Origin: Thermodesulfovibrionia bacterium
Lineage (GTDB): Bacteria > Nitrospirota > Thermodesulfovibrionia > UBA6902 > BMS3Bbin08
Direction of reading: 5' to 3'
DNA: 64,000 bases
Assembly (NCBI GenBank): GCA_030694425.1
Contig: JAUXYI010000017.1
Coordinates: 1-64,000, forward strand
Below are positions 19,521-29,090 of the stretch, piece after piece. The position numbers and the translations under genes are program-made. The notes below the pieces were generated by a model. It was given only the letters and a program-made list of their open reading frames with translations, had not been told where the DNA came from and did no database searches. How positions within the stretch are numbered: the first letter of the stretch is position 1; every line of letters starts with the position of its first letter.

Positions 19521-20657
19521 TCATAGACTACCAATTTTATCAGAGTTAAAACTGGATTTCCTCATGAATGTTGGAATATTAAGGTCAGTCTGATCCAGAT
19601 TTAAATGTGTTTCTTTAGAAAGTATTTTCTCAGAGCCCTTCAGCGTAAAAACTTCCTTTGACGGTCTCCATTTATCGTATGAAGGCATTGCCATCTGCGG
19701 TCTATCTTCAAAACCTGTTGCAATAACCGTTACTATTATTTCATCGTCAAGGTCAGGGTCAATCACAGAGCCAAAAATTATATTGGCATCTTCATGCACT
19801 GCCTCCCTCACAAGACTTGCTGCCTCGTTAACTTCGTGCAGGGCGAGGGAGGAGCCTCCTGTTATATTAATCAGTAAGCCTCTGGCGCCATCAATTGAAG
19901 GCTCCTCCAGTAGGGGGCTTGAGATGGCTATTTTTGCTGCATTTGTAGCGCGGCTTTCACCTCTGGCGCTGCCAATTCCCATAAGCGCTCTTCCGCTTTC
20001 TGCCATTATAGCTCTTATATCGGCAAAATCATGATTTATCAATCCTGGAACAAGTATTAAGTCCGATATACCCTTAATAGCCTGCCTCAAAACATCATTT
20101 GCAAGACTCAGGGCTTGAAGCCACGGTGTGTTTTTATCAGTAACACTTAAAAGTCTGTTATTATGTATGGTGATAATTGCATCTACACTTTTTCTAAGCT
20201 CTTTTAAACCCGCCTCTGCATTCTGCGCTCTTTTACTGCCTTCAAAAAGAAATGGTTTTGTTACAACAGCAGTAGTAAGGATTCCAAGTTCTTTTGCCAC
20301 TTTTGCAACAATAGGGGAAGCTCCGGTTCCTGTCCCGCCGCCCATGCCTGCTGTTATAAATATCATATCAGCGCCTTTTACTGCGTCTCTGATTAAATCC
20401 ATATAATCCAACGCTGCCTGCCTTCCGATTTCAGGGTTTGCTCCTGCGCCGAGCCCTGAAACGCCTATCTGAATCTTTTGATGAGCAAGGGACGACTCAA
20501 GCGCCTGTGCATCTGTATTAATGGCTATGAACTCAATGCCCTGGATATTGGATGCTATCATTCCATTAACTGCGTTACTGCCTCCTCCGCCTACACCTAC
20601 AACCTTGATTTTTGCTGCTGAAGAATTTTTTAGTTCCTCCATCTCAAAGATTTTCAT
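19521..20657 (-). CDS. ftsZ: Cell division protein FtsZ
   Basis: IKVVGVGGGGSNAVNGMI...TAGMGGGTGTGASP. Confidence 0.98.
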   Translation of the reverse strand: MKIFEMEELKNSSAAKIKVVGVGGGGSNAVNGMIASNIQGIEFIAINTDAQALESSLAHQKIQIGVSGLGAGANPEIGRQAALDYMDLIRDAVKGADMIFITAGMGGGTGTGASPIVAKVAKELGILTTAVVTKPFLFEGSKRAQNAEAGLKELRKSVDAIITIHNNRLLSVTDKNTPWLQALSLANDVLRQAIKGISDLILVPGLINHDFADIRAIMAESGRALMGIGSARGESRATNAAKIAISSPLLEEPSIDGARGLLINITGGSSLALHEVNEAASLVREAVHEDANIIFGSVIDPDLDDEIIVTVIATGFEDRPQMAMPSYDKWRPSKEVFTLKGSEKILSKETHLNLDQTDLNIPTFMRKSSFNSDKIGSL

Positions 20658-20732
20658 ATTAGTCTCCTTTCTTTAATTTTTTTATTTCTATAAATATTCC
20701 ATAATTTTTATTTTTGATTTTTAATTTTTGAT

Positions 20733-21998
20733 TTATTTAAATATCCCATTAACCCATCTCTTTATCATCATCTTGACTTCGCTAAACTGCCCGCCGCCAT
20801 TCATTCTTCTTTCAGCTGCGGATTCTTTTGCCCCGCAAAGAACAAGCCCGACTCCTGTTGCATATTCCGGACTGCTGACAATATCAGTAAGACCCTTGAT
20901 GCCTTTTGCCTTTCCAATTCTTACTGGCAGCTCAAGTATATTTTCAGCCATAATATCCATTCCATGAAGCAAAACAGCGCCTCCCGTCAGGACTATGCCT
21001 GATGTCATAAGGCCATAAAAACCGCTTTTTATTATTTCCTCTTTTATGAGATAAAGCACTTCTTCAGCCCTCGGCTGAAGGATCTCAATTAGATGCTGTC
21101 TTGGTATTTTTCTACCCGGTTTATCTTCATAAGCAATCTCTATCTCTTCATTGTTTTTGACCATCGTTAACAGTGCGCAGCCATATTCTTTTTTTATTTT
21201 CTCAGCCTCTGACGCAGGCACCCTTAAGCCTATTGCAATGTCATTGGTGAAATTACTGCCGCCAACGTTTAAAACAGAGTTATAACAAATATTCCCTTCA
21301 TGAAACAGTGTAATATTAGTTGTGCCTCCGCCTATATCTACAATGCCTGCTCCCATATCCCTCTCTTCCATACTCAGGATTGCCTCAGCACAGGCAAGAG
21401 GTTCAAGCATAATACCTAAAATATCAAGGCCTGCCCTCTGGCAGCTTTTAATCAGGTTTTTCACTGACGTGGCAGAGCCGGTTATTATTCTGACATTTGC
21501 CTCAAGCCTTATGCCGCTCATGCCGCGCGGGTCATTAATCCCGTTCTGCCCATCCACCGTAAACCCCACAGGAGCCACGTGAAGTATTTCCCTGTCAAGC
21601 GGAATTGCTACGGTCTTTGCTGCATCTATAACCTTCTCAACCTCTCGCTGGTTAATCTCTTTATCCCTAACTGCTATAACTCCCTGACTTGAAAAACTAT
21701 CCACATGGTCTCCTGCTATGCCAACATACACTGCCTTTATCTCAATGCCTGTCATAGCCTCTACTTCCTCAATCGCCCTTTTTATAGACTCGGCTGTTCT
21801 CTCTATATTTATCACTACGCCCTTTTTAACCCCTGACGACGGCGCATTCCCTACGCCGATAATATCAACCACGGCATCATTTGTATTATCAGAAAAAAAG
21901 CCCCTGTCTGTCTTTTTAACAGGGACTATTTCACCGACAACAGCACATGTCTTTGTTGTCCCTACATCAAGTCCCACTATAAGACTGCCTTTTTTCAT
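20733..21998 (-). CDS. ftsA: Cell division protein FtsA
   Basis: IVGLDVGTTKTCAVVGE...GIVDIGGGTTNI. Confidence 0.97.
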   Translation of the reverse strand: MKKGSLIVGLDVGTTKTCAVVGEIVPVKKTDRGFFSDNTNDAVVDIIGVGNAPSSGVKKGVVINIERTAESIKRAIEEVEAMTGIEIKAVYVGIAGDHVDSFSSQGVIAVRDKEINQREVEKVIDAAKTVAIPLDREILHVAPVGFTVDGQNGINDPRGMSGIRLEANVRIITGSATSVKNLIKSCQRAGLDILGIMLEPLACAEAILSMEERDMGAGIVDIGGGTTNITLFHEGNICYNSVLNVGGSNFTNDIAIGLRVPASEAEKIKKEYGCALLTMVKNNEEIEIAYEDKPGRKIPRQHLIEILQPRAEEVLYLIKEEIIKSGFYGLMTSGIVLTGGAVLLHGMDIMAENILELPVRIGKAKGIKGLTDIVSSPEYATGVGLVLCGAKESAAERRMNGGGQFSEVKMMIKRWVNGIFK

Positions 21999-22028
21999 AT
22001 TACAATAAGGTTCAAAGATTCGAGAAAA

Positions 22029-22086
22029 AATAAAAAATCAAAATGCATCCCGACTATTCGGGATAATTTTTGCATTTTACATTTTA
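22029..22086. repeat. Heptad hairpin (gcatttt-acatttt-actttttt) at ftsA/ftsQ junction
   Basis: aaaaaataaaaaatcaaaatgcat..atcccgactattcgggat..tttttgcattttacattttactttttt; right arm encodes FtsQ C-term EKSKM*. Confidence 0.7.
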
Positions 22087-22898
22087 CTTTTTTCACTTGA
22101 CCCCTTGATCCCTTTTTTAACCTCTTTTAATGGTTTCACTATTACTTTATCCTTAAATCTCAGGTCAATATAAGCTACATTTATATTTTTCTTCCTTATC
22201 TCTGTCTCAAGTTCCTTCCATCTAACAATCTTCTCTCTATATTCTCCATACCCAACTTTCAGTAATTCGCCGTCCATAGCCAGCGCCAGTCCATATGGTT
22301 CTATCTTAATTTCTACTGATTCCCTGCCAGAAACAATATTTTTTTCAATCAGGGCATCAACTAATTTCAATGCCTCTGAAATACCCCCTCTGTCTTTTAC
22401 AGGGTCTATCTCAACTATTAGCGGAAGAAAATAAGCGCCTTTCTCTCTTATCTCTTCAAGCAATCCGCCATCTGAACTAACAAGAAACAAACGCCCGTTA
22501 AATTTAAGTAATGCCTTGGGCGTTGTCTCCTCAACATTTACCACAAGGGTATCAGGAAACTGTTTTCTGAGAGAGACCTTTTTTACCCATGCAATATTTT
22601 TAATCCTTGTTTCAAGTTCATCAAAGGAAACCATGAGAAGGCTTTCACTGTCCCTGACAGCAGCTTTTTTAATTTCGTATTCTTCAACGTTATGATTTCC
22701 AGAAACTAAAACGTTCCTGATAAGGAATGGCCTCGCCGACAGTTTTGCACCAACTACAACAATTACAATTAAGATAGCAATTGATAAGATGATGATGCCC
22801 CTCTTTATGAAAATCAGGATCTTTTCGCCGCGCCGGTATGCAGACCTTTGTTTAGGACGCATGTCCATTTGACGTTCCTTATTATTCCTTGAGCGCAA
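22077..22898 (-). CDS. ftsQ: Cell division protein FtsQ (POTRA)
   Basis: Single TM then [21 protein letters not shown]...[27 protein letters not shown]. Confidence 0.93.
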   Translation of the reverse strand: MRSRNNKERQMDMRPKQRSAYRRGEKILIFIKRGIIILSIAILIVIVVVGAKLSARPFLIRNVLVSGNHNVEEYEIKKAAVRDSESLLMVSFDELETRIKNIAWVKKVSLRKQFPDTLVVNVEETTPKALLKFNGRLFLVSSDGGLLEEIREKGAYFLPLIVEIDPVKDRGGISEALKLVDALIEKNIVSGRESVEIKIEPYGLALAMDGELLKVGYGEYREKIVRWKELETEIRKKNINVAYIDLRFKDKVIVKPLKEVKKGIKGSSEKSKM

Positions 22899-23847
22899 GT
22901 CTTATTATCTCCTCTATAAGATTTTTAAAACTTAAGCCTGCGGATTGAGCTATCTTGGGAAGCAGGCTTGTTGCTGTCATGCCGGGAAGTGTATTAACCT
23001 CAAGAACATACGGAGTGGCATTTTCATCTATTCTCAAATCCACTCTGGTAGCGCCTGAACAGCCAAGCGCTGTATGGGCATTTAGAGCAATGTTTTTCGC
23101 CTTTTCATATACTGCCTCCTCTATCTGAGGCGGAATTATATATTCGGTAAGACCGGACGTGTATTTAGCTTCATAGTTATAAAACTCTAATGATGGTTTT
23201 ATCTCTACACCGCCGAGAGCCCTGCTGCCAAGTATTCCTATATGGACTTCTTTGCCTTCAACGAATTTTTCAATTATTGCTCTTTTGCCCAATGAAAAAG
23301 CTTTTTCCAGAGCCGGAACAAGCCCCGCCTGCTCTTTAACTATGCTAATCCCTATGCTTGAACCCTCAGCAGCGGGTTTTACAACCCACGGCATTTCAAA
23401 GTCAGTTCTGAGTTCTGAGTTCTGAATTCTGAGTTTAGAATCTTTTTCTTGACGCTGAACGCTGAACGCTGAACGCTGAACGACCACAAAAGGCGCCACA
23501 GGCAATCCATGATACATAAATATTTTTTTTGATGCTTCCTTATCCATTGCAAGTGCAGAAGCCAAAACGCCCGAGCCGGTATATGGAATCTCTAAAATTT
23601 CAAGCATGCCCTGAATTGCGCCATTTTCACCTATGCCTCCGTGGAGCGCCAGAAAAGCAAGTTTTACCTTTTCTTTCTTCAGGACGTTTACTATCTCTTT
23701 ACCAACATCTATGAGCACGGAGTTGTATCCGAGTTCTTGCAGGGCCTGATATATCGCGAGTCCGCTTCTTATTGAAACATCTCTTTCAGAAGAAAACCCG
23801 CCCATTAATACGCCTATTCTCTTGGTGGTAACCTGCCTTTTAGTCAT
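22882..23847 (-). CDS. ddl: D-alanine--D-alanine ligase
   Basis: [19 protein letters not shown]...[15 protein letters not shown]...[13 protein letters not shown]; carries an in-frame heptad insert. Confidence 0.97.
   Translation of the reverse strand: MTKRQVTTKRIGVLMGGFSSERDVSIRSGLAIYQALQELGYNSVLIDVGKEIVNVLKKEKVKLAFLALHGGIGENGAIQGMLEILEIPYTGSGVLASALAMDKEASKKIFMYHGLPVAPFVVVQRSAFSVQRQEKDSKLRIQNSELRTDFEMPWVVKPAAEGSSIGISIVKEQAGLVPALEKAFSLGKRAIIEKFVEGKEVHIGILGSRALGGVEIKPSLEFYNYEAKYTSGLTEYIIPPQIEEAVYEKAKNIALNAHTALGCSGATRVDLRIDENATPYVLEVNTLPGMTATSLLPKIAQSAGLSFKNLIEEIIRLALKE
23404..23482. repeat. Heptad repeats inside ddl (gttctga x4; gctgaac x4)
   Basis: gttctgagttctgagttctgaattctgag...gacgctgaacgctgaacgctgaacgctgaac, translated [27 protein letters not shown]. 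Confidence 0.9.
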
Positions 23848-23869
23848 ACTTGAAACTCTCCATTAACAG

Positions 23870-24029
23870 CAGACATAGATGCTCGAAAAAGCTTTAGAGC
23901 AACACCTTTGAATATGCCATGTTGCAATTCTTGAGTGCATAGATTTACACAAAAAACCTTAATGCATTGCAACATGGCATCTAATAACCTTTGTTGCATT
24001 CTAAAGATTTTGAGGGTATCTATGTCTGG
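23870..24029. repeat. 160-bp imperfect palindrome (about 60-bp arms) between ddl and murB
   Basis: Left AGACATAGATGCTC..CTTTAGAG..ATGCCATGTTGCAAT versus right-arm complement AGACATAGATACCC..CTTTAGAA..ATGCCATGTTGCAAT. Confidence 0.85.
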
Positions 24030-24058
24030 CATTTGAACAAATAATTGCATCTTTTGGA

Positions 24059-25024
24059 TTATCCATCCTTTCCAATAATCTTTATTTCAGGCTCAAGCGT
24101 TACGCCGCTCTGCTCGTTGACCCTTCTCTTTACAGTTTCCATAAGCTCTATAAAATCTCTACCTGTAGCTTTGCCTTTGTTAACAAAATAATTTGCATGG
24201 GCGCTGCTCACCTCAGCATCTCCTGCCCTCATCCCCTTGCATCCAGAAGCTTCTATAAGTCTTCCGGCAAAATCTCCCTCAGGATTTTTAAATACACAAC
24301 CTGCAGAGTATCCATCTATTGGCTGCGAACTTTTTTTCCTTTTTAGAAACTCGGTTATACGTGCCGAGACATTTTCGGGAATATCTTTTTTCAGAATAAT
24401 ATTGGCGCTGATAATTATATTATCACCTGAAATATTTAAGCTCCTGTAAGAGAATTTAAATCTGTCTTTTTCCAAAATCTCAATCCTGCCGTCCATATTC
24501 ATCAAGGCTATAGAAATAATTACATCTTTAATCTCCACACCAAAAGAACCTGCATTCATATAAACAGCTCCGCCAAATGTCCCTGGAATTCCGGCAAGCG
24601 CCTCAATTCCTGAATACCCATTTTTTTTTGCAAAATTTATTAAACTGCCAAGAGGCACTCCTGCCTCAACAAAAAAACCTGCAGATGTTCCCAAAACCTC
24701 CTTTGAGAAAAAACGCCCGGCTATTCCATTTATGTTCTGAATAACCTCAATCCTCTTAAAAGCCTTTAAACATACAGCTATACCATCTATCCCGCTATCT
24801 CTTACAAGCAGGTTTGTCCCGGCGCCGAGCACAAAAATTGGAATACTTTCCTTTTTTGCTTCAATAAGGACATTTTTTAATGACACGACATCATCAGGGA
24901 AAACCATAGCCTCAACAGGACCGCCTATTTTTAAAGACGTATAGGCTGACATAGACTGGTCAAATTTTATCTCACCCCTGAAAATTTTCTTATCAAATAT
25001 TTCTTTAACTTTTTTGCTGCTCAC
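24059..25024 (-). CDS. murB: UDP-N-acetylmuramate dehydrogenase
   Basis: FVLGAGTNLLVRDSGIDG...GIPGTFGGAVYMNAG...AGCVFKNPEGDFAGRLIE. Confidence 0.97.
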   Translation of the reverse strand: MSSKKVKEIFDKKIFRGEIKFDQSMSAYTSLKIGGPVEAMVFPDDVVSLKNVLIEAKKESIPIFVLGAGTNLLVRDSGIDGIAVCLKAFKRIEVIQNINGIAGRFFSKEVLGTSAGFFVEAGVPLGSLINFAKKNGYSGIEALAGIPGTFGGAVYMNAGSFGVEIKDVIISIALMNMDGRIEILEKDRFKFSYRSLNISGDNIIISANIILKKDIPENVSARITEFLKRKKSSQPIDGYSAGCVFKNPEGDFAGRLIEASGCKGMRAGDAEVSSAHANYFVNKGKATGRDFIELMETVKRRVNEQSGVTLEPEIKIIGKDG

Positions 25025-25040
25025 TTTAAATTCACTTCCT

Positions 25041-25070
25041 CAATTTTATTTTTGAATTTTAAATTTCAAG
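25041..25070. repeat. Heptad repeat at murB/murC junction
   Basis: attttat-ttttgaa-ttttaaa-tttcaag; encodes MurC C-term FLKFKIQK*. Confidence 0.55.
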
Positions 25071-26455
25071 AATTCCTCCCCTATCTTCCACACATCGCCT
25101 GCTCCGAGGGTAATCAGTATATCTCCCTTTTTTAACTCTTCATCAAGATAATTAAGTATCTCGCCCCTTTCTTTTATATACGCAATATCCTTCACGCTGT
25201 CTTTTATCCCTTTAAGCAAGACCTCTGAATTTATTCCGTTTAATGGTTTTTCTCCTGCGGGATAAATGTCCATAAGAATGACTTTGTCCGCATCCGTAAA
25301 CGCCGTGAAAAAATCATTCAGTAAATCTCTTGTCCTTGTATATCTATGAGGTTGAAAAAGAACAACCAACCTCCCCTGACGTTTTGAGTTTTGAGTTTTG
25401 AGTTTTGAGTTTTGAGTTATTGCTTCTTTTGCTGCCTTTAGCGTTGCCATAATTTCTGTAGGATGGTGACCATAATCATCAAATATTTTGATTCCGGGAA
25501 CCTCACCCTTAAATTCAAATCTCCTCTGAACACCGGTAAATCCTTTGAGCGCCTCTTTTATCCTGTTACTATCAATGCCGAGTTCATAAGCAACACCAAT
25601 AGCAGCCAGACTGTTGCAAATATTGTGCAAACCCGGAAGCGGCACTTCAAAAAAACCAAGGGAAACACCCCTGAGAATCGCCTCAAATTTTGACCTGAGT
25701 CCTTCTATCTCTATGTTCTCAGCTACAAGGTCAAGCCCTTTACTCAAACCGTATGTGATAAACCTTCTCTGAACTTTTGGTAAAATTTCTTTTATATATT
25801 CGTTCTCAGCGCAAAGCAGTGAAACTCCATAAAATGGCACCTTGTTCACAAAAGACAGGAATGCGTCTTTTAATGCATCAATGTCTTTAAAGAAATCCAT
25901 GTGTTCTCGGTCAATATTGGTAACTACTGCAATAGTAGGCGAGAGTTTTAAGAACGAACCATCGCTCTCGTCTGCTTCTGCCACAAGGTATTCTCCCTGT
26001 CCGAGTCTGGCATTACTGCCAATGCCCTTTAATTTGCCCCCTATCACTACAGTGGGGTCAAACCCTCCGGATGCAAGCAGGCTTGCTATTAAAGATGTAG
26101 TTGTGGTCTTCCCGTGTGCTCCGGCAACTAAAACGCCGTATTTAAGCCTCGCTATTTCCGCAAGCATCTCAGCCCTTGGTATTACAGGGATAGACTGCTT
26201 CCTTGCAGCCAATACCTCAAGGTTATCAGAAGAAACAGCAGAGGAAATAACCACGACATGGGCATCTTTTATATTTTCTGCACCGTGCCCTATTGTTACA
26301 TGAATTCCCAGCGATTTAAGTCTTCTAATTGTCTCGGACTCTTTTAGGTCTGAGCCTGTAACCTCATAGCCAAGATTTTTAAGCACCTCTGCAATGCCGC
26401 TCATGCCCACGCCGCCGATGCCTACAAAATGAACTATCTCAAATTTTCTATACAT
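25046..26455 (-). CDS. murC: UDP-N-acetylmuramate--L-alanine ligase
   Basis: VHFVGIGGVGMSGIAEVL...AGAHGKTTTTSL...FQPHRYTRTRDLL; in-frame heptad insert. Confidence 0.97.
   Translation of the reverse strand: MYRKFEIVHFVGIGGVGMSGIAEVLKNLGYEVTGSDLKESETIRRLKSLGIHVTIGHGAENIKDAHVVVISSAVSSDNLEVLAARKQSIPVIPRAEMLAEIARLKYGVLVAGAHGKTTTTSLIASLLASGGFDPTVVIGGKLKGIGSNARLGQGEYLVAEADESDGSFLKLSPTIAVVTNIDREHMDFFKDIDALKDAFLSFVNKVPFYGVSLLCAENEYIKEILPKVQRRFITYGLSKGLDLVAENIEIEGLRSKFEAILRGVSLGFFEVPLPGLHNICNSLAAIGVAYELGIDSNRIKEALKGFTGVQRRFEFKGEVPGIKIFDDYGHHPTEIMATLKAAKEAITQNSKLKTQNSKRQGRLVVLFQPHRYTRTRDLLNDFFTAFTDADKVILMDIYPAGEKPLNGINSEVLLKGIKDSVKDIAYIKERGEILNYLDEELKKGDILITLGAGDVWKIGEEFLKFKIQK
25381..25422. repeat. 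Heptad tandem (gttttga x5 + 1) inside murC
   Basis: gttttgagttttgagttttgagttttgagttttgagttattg, translated TQNSKLKTQNSK. Confidence 0.92.
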
Positions 26456-26614
26456 ATACAGTTATTGAGTGATTGAGGGTCATAAATAATGCCACATTGG
26501 CTTCCATTTCTGTCATTGCGGCTTGTCCGCAATCCTTCTTAAGAAAGATTCCCGATCCCGAAGCATCGGGAGGAATGACAAATTGTGTGGTTCTACTTAC
26601 GAACTCTTTAGTAA

Positions 26615-27730
26615 TTATTTCCCTGTTCCCTCCTTTTTCGTTTTTATTAGGCTCATTACAAGCTCAAGTATTTTCTTGGTTGCGTCAGGTTTGCCAAGGG
26701 ATTTGCTAATTCTCTCCAACTCTCCAATTGCATCAGGTTCTTCAAATAAATATTTAATTAAATCAAAAAGCGTCTTGCCATTAAGTTCCCTATCAAGAAT
26801 CATCTGGGCTGCGCCGAAGTCCCAGAGTTTTCTTGCATTAACTTCCTGATGATTGCCGGCAGCATAAGGATACGGAATAAGTATGGCTGCTTTCCCGCAT
26901 GCTGTTAGCTCAGCGATGGTGGTTGCGCCAGCCCTTGATATAACAAGGTCTGCAACTGCATATGCATCGGGCATATCATATATAAACGGGATAATGGTTC
27001 CCTTAAAGCCCCTTGCCTGATAGAACTCTCTAATAAAATTAAAGTCTTTTTCTCCTGTTTGATGAAGAAATTGAATTTTATCTTTATACCTTTCCAGATA
27101 TACCAGCGCTTCAGTTACTGCTTTATTAATCTTATTTGCGCCTAAACTGCCGCCAAATACAAATATTGTAAAAAGTTCCTTATTAAGACGGAATGTATCG
27201 TAACCCCTATTTCTGTCTCCTTTTAATATCTCATCTCTTATAGGATTACCTGTAAGATAGGTTCTATCTTTTGAGAAGAAATCCATGCTTTCAAGGTATG
27301 TTACTGCAACCATATTTACAAATTTTCCGAGCAATTTGTTGGTAAGCCCTGGTGTTGTGTTTTGTTCATGTATTATTGTAGGTATGCCCATAAAATGCGC
27401 GCTAAAAAGCACAGGGCCCGAACAATAACCGCCAACACCCAGAACTACATCGGGTTTAACCTCTTTAAGAATTGCTCTGGAATCTTTTATAGATAACGGC
27501 ACCTTGCCAATAGATTTAATCGTCTTGAAAATACCCCGTCCAACAATACCCTCAGACCTTATAAATCTTATGTCAAAACCTTCTTTCGGGACTATTGTTA
27601 ACTCAATGCCTTCAGTAGTCCCGATAAAAGTTATCTCTGCATTGTTTATTGTCTTTTTTAATTCTTTGGCAATAGCGATTCCAGGGAATACATGGCCGCC
27701 TGTGCCACCGCCTGCAATTACCACCTTCAT
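26615..27730 (-). CDS. murG: UDP-GlcNAc:undecaprenyl-PP-MurNAc-pentapeptide GlcNAc transferase
   Basis: VVIAGGGTGGHVFPGIAIA...VVGVGGYCSGP-type motif...ISRAGATTIAEL. Confidence 0.97.
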   Translation of the reverse strand: MKVVIAGGGTGGHVFPGIAIAKELKKTINNAEITFIGTTEGIELTIVPKEGFDIRFIRSEGIVGRGIFKTIKSIGKVPLSIKDSRAILKEVKPDVVLGVGGYCSGPVLFSAHFMGIPTIIHEQNTTPGLTNKLLGKFVNMVAVTYLESMDFFSKDRTYLTGNPIRDEILKGDRNRGYDTFRLNKELFTIFVFGGSLGANKINKAVTEALVYLERYKDKIQFLHQTGEKDFNFIREFYQARGFKGTIIPFIYDMPDAYAVADLVISRAGATTIAELTACGKAAILIPYPYAAGNHQEVNARKLWDFGAAQMILDRELNGKTLFDLIKYLFEEPDAIGELERISKSLGKPDATKKILELVMSLIKTKKEGTGK

Positions 27731-28977
27731 TTATATCTCTTCCACCTTGAAACAGGCATTGATATTCTACCCCCTCTTGGTTTCCCCATGGATATAGAGT
27801 TAAAAGCTCCTCTATCTACATTTCTTGATAATTTAGAACCGAGCTGCATCTGAACTCGGGTCGTACTGATTAAAGGGTTGCAGCAATTTTTGGATATATT
27901 TATAAGTATGCCTACTGCCATCATGTTTACAAGAAGGGCTGAGCCGCCGTAACTTATGAATGGCAGCGGTAACCCCTTTGTTGGCATTAAGCCTGTAGAA
28001 ACAGCAAAATTTATAAGTGCCTGGCTTCCTATCATTATAGTTAGGCCAATGGCAAGATAATAACCAAAAGAATCTTCTGCCTGCATCGCGATTTTAAAAC
28101 CTCTTATTAAAAGATAGACGAAAAGACCAACCACAATTATTGTGCCTATAAGCCCTGTTTCCTCTCCTATTAATGAAAAGATAAAATCAGTGTGCGCCTC
28201 TGGCAGAAAATAAAGCTTTTGTTTACTGCTGCCAAGGCCTACGCCTGTAATCCATCCCCTTCCAAATGCATAAAAAGATTGAATCAACTGATATCCGGTG
28301 CCCTGTGAATCTTTCCATGGGTCAATAAAAGCTAATATCCTTTTCAGTCTGTAAGGAGCAGCTATAATAAGTACCGCAACAGCAGGGATTGACACAGCAA
28401 TAACACTCACAATATACCTCCATCGTATACCGCCTATAATTAACAGAGTCAGTGTAATAATGCCTATGCTCATTGCTGCTCCAAAATCAGGCTGCAGAAG
28501 GATAATACCCTGGAAAACAATCATCACAGCAATCGGAATCATAATTCCGTAACGTAAGGTATTCATCCTGTTAGCATTTCTGCTTATATATTTAGATAGG
28601 AATACCACCATTGTTATTTTTGCAAATTCTGAGGGCTGAAAAGTTAACAGCCGCATATTAATCCATCTTTTAACCGTGCTTTTTGCTCCTGCAGACATTC
28701 CAATGCCTGGTACAAAAACCAGAATGAGAAGAATAAAGGAAAATACAAGCAAGGGGATAACAAACCTTTTGAGGTCCTGATAATCTAATTTTACGAAAAA
28801 AATCATCCCCATAAAACCAATGAGAGCAGAAAAAAGGTGCTTCCATATGTAGTGGAAACTATTGCCGTATTTTTCTGTTGACATAAAGGCGCTTGAGCTG
28901 TAAACCATGATAATCCCTATGCAAAGAAGAATTACCACTGGTACGAGTATGCCGCGTGTATTTTTTTCCAGAATCAT
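27727..28977 (-). CDS. ftsW: SEDS glycosyltransferase FtsW
   Basis: Multi-TM; VYSSSAFMS..., GLPLPFISYGGSALLVNM. Confidence 0.95.
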   Translation of the reverse strand: MILEKNTRGILVPVVILLCIGIIMVYSSSAFMSTEKYGNSFHYIWKHLFSALIGFMGMIFFVKLDYQDLKRFVIPLLVFSFILLILVFVPGIGMSAGAKSTVKRWINMRLLTFQPSEFAKITMVVFLSKYISRNANRMNTLRYGIMIPIAVMIVFQGIILLQPDFGAAMSIGIITLTLLIIGGIRWRYIVSVIAVSIPAVAVLIIAAPYRLKRILAFIDPWKDSQGTGYQLIQSFYAFGRGWITGVGLGSSKQKLYFLPEAHTDFIFSLIGEETGLIGTIIVVGLFVYLLIRGFKIAMQAEDSFGYYLAIGLTIMIGSQALINFAVSTGLMPTKGLPLPFISYGGSALLVNMMAVGILINISKNCCNPLISTTRVQMQLGSKLSRNVDRGAFNSISMGKPRGGRISMPVSRWKRYK

Positions 28978-28995
28978 ATATCACCCACAAAAATC

Positions 28996-29090
28996 CCAGA
29001 GTGTAGAACACAGAATACAGAACCCAGACTAACAAATATCTATTTTTCTTTGTCTGTAATCTGTCATCTGTGTTCTGTAATCTGTTTTAC
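28996..29090. repeat. Heptad hairpin at ftsW/murD junction
   Basis: aacacag-aatacag-aacccag ... gtaatct-gtcatct-gtgttct-gtaatct; complementary arms; right arm supplies the MurD C-term (KQITEHR*). Confidence 0.88.

Noticed and set aside
25842-26303. 153-aa plus-strand ORF inside murC
   Set aside because: Shadow ORF antisense to a confident gene; composition typical of reverse-complement coding, no recognisable domain.
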